Shown here: in pieces, positions 60,748-64,000 of the stretch
Layout: the number at the start of each line of letters is the position of its first letter
Numbering within the stretch: position 1 is the stretch's first letter
Assembly: GCA_037893225.1 (NCBI GenBank)
Contig: JAZGUH010000721.1
Span: 124,001-188,000, forward strand
Reading direction: 5' to 3'
Source of the DNA: Hippasteria phrygiana
Taxonomy: Eukaryota; Echinodermata; Asteroidea; Valvatida; Goniasteridae
DNA length: 64,000 nt
Notes under the pieces: generated by a model
Database searches by the model: none
What the model saw: the letters and a program-made list of their open reading frames with translations, nothing else
Told to the model about the DNA's origin: nothing
Position numbers and translations under genes: made by a program

Positions 60748-61777
60748 GCAAAAACTGGGGTGTTAAAAACAACACCAACGGTATCAAATTTGATTCTTTC
60801 CCGGTATTTATATAGGACAACACCCATGGTGTTAATTGACACCAAACGTTTGTGTTAACCCCTTGCGTACGGATGCCGCAAATGTGCGCAAAAAAAGCAG
60901 TGCCACCAGGCCGGATGACGCAATTGTCCGCCGTTTGTGCAGTTTCAATCCATTGTTGGATTAAACAGTGCCACCAGGCCGGACGACACCATTGGCCGCT
61001 GTTTGTGCAGTTTCAATCCATTGTTGGATTATTGTGTAAAGGTTACGCTTGACTGCACAAACACATTGTAGCGGTTCGCTTGGCTGCCATATCCGCCGCG
61101 GCACCCCGACGTCTCCCGTAAAATACCGTACTCAAGGGGTTTTAATTTATTCCAACACCAAACATGGTATAACCGTATACACCAGAAATCGGTGTTAATT
61201 CGTAGTATACTTGGTGTTACATTCCAGGCAGAAGGTAATTGCAAATTTATAGACTAATTGGAATACACTTATTGTACATTACTATGGTAGAGTGTACAAA
61301 TGCTACGATAACCTACTTACACTACAAAGTGGATATTGTCGTAATTTAACCGCCATGCTGAAGTCATGGTTTCCATGAACAATTTTAATATTTGAATACG
61401 AAGGCGATGTAATGCAATTCTATATTTATGTTTCCACAAAATCTAAATTTTGTTGTGGAATATTGTTTGAATAATTACACATTATGTTCAAGAAATTGTG
61501 CTTTTTGACGAAACACCACAATTGAACGTGACTTTTGTGAACATGAATTTCCTCACCATAATACACGAAGAAGTGATGCCGTCCAATCGGATTGCTGGAT
61601 CTTCGAGCATGCGCACGTTGTGTAACCTTTTAACACCAGAACTATATTTAACACCAAGTTATTCAAGTTTCTGCCTGCACGCTTGAATAAATGTGTGTTT
61701 TTTAACACCAAAATAATCTTCAAAACTTTTACATTAGTTTAGTGTTAGCCATTTAACACCAGAGGTTTTGCAGTGCA
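60748..61777. mobile_element. ~1-kb inverted-repeat element inserted in the LINE
   Basis: The left end CACTGCAAAAACTGGGGTGT continues TAAAAA; the right end is the complement of CACTGCAAAACCTCTGGTGT followed by TAAA. Its borders coincide with the break in the LINE reading. AACACCAA/TTGGTGTT motifs recur in both orientations near the ends. Inside is a tandem duplication of ~92 bp (60899-61030). No transposase frame; the target duplication is unclear. Confidence 0.75.
60899..61030. repeat. Tandem duplication (CAGTGCCACCAGGCCGGA unit)
   Basis: CAGTGCCACCAGGCCGGATG and CAGTGCCACCAGGCCGGACG start two copies about 68 bp apart, each containing GTTTGTGCAGTTTCAATCCA and TTGTTGGATTA. A single diverged piece (GCAGTTTCAATCCATTGT) also occurs near 13430. 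Confidence 0.75.
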
Positions 61778-62110
61778 TTATTTCATCAACTGCACTGGTT
61801 ACTAATCTGTTTTCTTGTTCAATTTAAAATACTTCTGCTAACATTCAAAAGCTCTTCACGGCCTAGCACCTAACTATATCACAGATCTGATGAAGTTTAA
61901 AACTCGTTTCCATTATTCATGGCGGTCAAACAATTCTCTACAGTTAAACATTCCCACCAGAAAGAATGCTGAAAACGTTAGGGTGTACAGCTTTTTCCTC
62001 GGCAGCACCTCATTTGTGGAATCAACTGCCACATGAAATTAAAACATCTGTGTCTCTTTCAATGTTTAAAACTAAACTTAAAACACACCTTTTTCTAGCC
62101 GCTTTTAAAT

Positions 62111-62431
62111 ATTTACGGATAGTCTGGAGATTTTCAGACCGTAACAATACTTTAAACTAGGAAATGTCATTAGCATAAGAACAAAAATGTAGTAATTAAT
62201 CCCCAGAATCGCTACCAGGATCTGGAACGTATACCTGAAAACATTCATGCCACAAAAAATCTCATTGGATGATCCCGTTAAATTGTCTAACTCGACAAAA
62301 AAAAATGACCAATGCATGGTGCCGTTAAATTCGCACCCCATCCCTTTTGCGCATAGGCTACATTGAAACCTCAAACATAGAATCTTGATATGTAATTACC
62401 ACGTACAGATACAGCCCACGCAAAAAAACAT
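62111..62431. other. Spacer between LINE relic and Kolobok-like element
   Basis: No feature recognised; the minus-strand frame at 62105-62374 has no domain. Confidence 0.4.
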
Positions 62432-62435
62432 TTAA

Positions 62436-63814
62436 AGAGGAACTAAAACGGCAATTTCTTTTTTGACTTTTTGGACTTTTCCGACAGTTTAAATACTCTT
62501 TTAACTGATGGAGATTAGTTTGCAGACGAGAGGAATTTTTTTATTAAAAAAAAAGGGTTGTTATTCTGAACCATTTATCCTGTTTCGCGAAAGCTCATTA
62601 TGTATGTTAAATGTATGTACGTGACCCCGTGACGTACACGTGTAGAGTCGGTTGATGCTACAGCCAAACACTATGCATGTACGTACGTGTAGTTGATGCT
62701 GCTAAAGAGTTTTTGTCGACCTAACTCCTCCGTTTTCCCGTCTATTTTGTCTAATTTTGATATTATTTCAGTATGAGCATGGTTCTGAGATAATCATTAT
62801 GCCTCGATCGTGTGTAGTTGGGGGTTGCACGAGGAACAGCGACAAAAACCCTGACCTATAACCTTACTGCGATTCCCAGTGCTGAATGGAGCTCAAAGGC
62901 GACAGTGGGTCCGCTTTGTAGACAATACAATATCTGATTTTGGGCTGTCGAAATGGTCGAAAATATGTGCAGAACATTTCGCCAAAGACTGTATAGATGA
63001 TAGTGTTAGTATGAAAACGCAGCTGGGTTTGAAGGCACAATTCCGTTTGAAGGCTGGAGCCATTCCAACTCTAGGCACCGAGCATTCCAATCGTGCCCCG
63101 GACTCACGCGCACGGCGCGACGACGTTGCCTGCGGTTGCCTGCGGTTGCCGTCTTGAGCAGCCAGAGCCCCGGCTGTCTCCCTGTCCACGCTCGCTTGAC
63201 TCAACATGCATTGTACACGCACGGTACCGCATGCGCTGCATGCGATTGAGTCTGGTACCTTATAACAGAAATTGTGTGTATGGTTCTGAGAAGGTGCGGG
63301 TCCTTATGAGGGCTGCATAAGAGTATAGCATCAGCTCACACACAACTCACCGCGCAGGTTCCAATAAAAGCCGACTGCAAACAAAGGAAAGTATGACTCA
63401 TAACTAGCTTTTCAGCAAGAACAAGCCTACAACCCCAATTCTAAATGTGTCTCACAAAGATGTCAACACTTTAAAATATGTTTATCGTAGTGTTACTCCT
63501 GAATCATTAGCAAAAAGCACAGCAAGTAATACTAGCCTTAGACAAAAAATACGTACAGACTCTACGTAAAACATTGTCGTATAATACAGTGACGTCATAT
63601 GTTTCTACACGTATACGTCAATACTCGCGCGATACGGCACGCAGTTGACCTCGGCCTTTTCTGAATCGAGTCAAAGTGGCTCAGAAAGAAAAGGCTCAAA
63701 AACACTTTTTTTGATTTTTCAGAATCATGAAACTTGTTACATTAGTTTTGGGGAGGCATAAACTATCAGATAAGTCAAAAAAGTCCAAAAACAATTTGCC
63801 GTTTTAGTTCCTCT
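62436..63814. mobile_element. Kolobok-like DNA transposon, TTAA target, 1379 bp
   Basis: TTAA lies immediately outside both ends (62432-62435 and 63815-63818). The ends are AGAGGAACTAAAACGGCAA and its exact complement, followed by TTTTTGGACTTTT-like stretches on both sides. The element contains a THAP-domain relic. TTAA duplication plus a THAP-bearing transposase is the definition of the Kolobok superfamily; P elements also have THAP domains but make 8-bp duplications. The catalytic region is missing, so the copy is non-autonomous. Confidence 0.85.
62799..63085 (+). pseudogene. THAP zinc-finger domain, frameshifted
   Basis: ATG at 62799 opens MPRSCVVGGCTRNSDKNPDL and stops at 62859. The remaining domain continues two bases out of frame from about 62864: LLRFPVLNGAQRRQW, then SKWSKICAEHFAKDC, then FRLKAGAIPTL. 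Together these give the C2CH pattern (Cys-x4-Cys ... Cys-x2-His) and the C-terminal AVPTL-type box of THAP DNA-binding domains. The shift lies exactly before the conserved RFP. A short intron is unlikely as no GT donor fits. The position inside a TTAA element makes this the transposase N-terminus. Confidence 0.8.
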
Positions 63815-63885
63815 TTAACTTAACTAGTATAGGCAGAAGTAGCCAAGCATTCTGTGCGGTGAGGGGTGTACCACGTGTGTAACAA

Positions 63886-63947
63886 TCCAGTCCAGTCCAG
63901 TCCAGTCCAGTCCAGTCCAGTCCAGTCCAGTCCAGTCCAGTCCAGTC
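63886..63947. repeat. (CAGTC)n pentanucleotide microsatellite, ~12 copies
   Basis: Uninterrupted tandem AGTCC units following ACAATC, just outside the Kolobok-like element. Confidence 0.95.
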
Positions 63948-64000
63948 CCGACATTGTTGGAATAAAGTTTCCCCCCAAAACTACTAGCCCTCGGAGATCA

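Larger units (their letters stand above)
60600..62110 (+). pseudogene. LINE reverse transcriptase 3' end, frameshifted and split
   Basis: 60617-60655 encodes VHALVTSRLDYCN. After a one-base shift, 60677-60745 reads LAKLQRVQNAAARLVHGASR. Both are the end of the RT domain of CR1/L2/Jockey-type LINEs. The match resumes at 61778 and ends with SSAAPHLWNQLPHEIKTSVS and LSMFKTKLKTHLF (61990-62095), the usual C-terminal tail. In between lies an unrelated inverted-repeat element. The copy has several frameshifts and is dead. Confidence 0.85.

Overview
This is animal nuclear DNA: intron-rich, AT-leaning, and saturated with short inverted-repeat transposons, SINE and LINE debris, minisatellites and long poly(G) tracts. 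Repeat density, intron layout and gene families suggest a marine invertebrate. An echinoderm or hemichordate is my best guess, but the sequence does not prove it. There are no bacterial operons, no CRISPR and no rRNA.

Two host loci stand out. (1) A TENA/THI-4-type gene lies at 17.07-20.70 kb (four exons, 251 aa, every intron phase consistent). The last two exons of a paralogue lie upstream at 10.74-12.45 kb. Matching intron and 3' flank sequence shows a tandem duplication. (2) An 11-exon gene spans 35.8-54.8 kb and encodes a predicted 518-aa seven-helix membrane protein. Its phase-0 introns flank the penultimate, loop-coding exon and precede the final-helix exon. This fits the insect gustatory-receptor-like (GRL) superfamily found outside arthropods. 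Exon structure is well supported; the family call is moderate.

Layout. 0-10 kb: foldbacks and small inverted-repeat elements, including one with a LINE endonuclease relic in its loop, a composite repeat, and a ~125-bp satellite; no gene seen. 10.7-21 kb: the TENA locus. 22.69-29.97 kb: a 7.3-kb block with inverted CCCAGCTAACA ends and degenerate ACGTTG-rich arrays at both sides, holding a Penelope-like retroelement (RT plus GIY-YIG). 30-35 kb: a SINE, AT-rich DNA, a 738-bp inverted-repeat element and a possible promoter. 35.8-54.8 kb: the GRL-like gene, whose introns hold a hAT element with an 8-bp target duplication, a pogo/Tigger-like element with a paralogous empty site, a TTAA element, an inverted minisatellite cluster and a Harbinger relic. 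55-64 kb: minisatellites, large palindromes, a LINE 3' relic split by another element, and a Kolobok-like TTAA element with a frameshifted THAP domain.

The transposons are mostly non-autonomous. The only long reading frame, the Penelope-like one, appears truncated at its 5' end.
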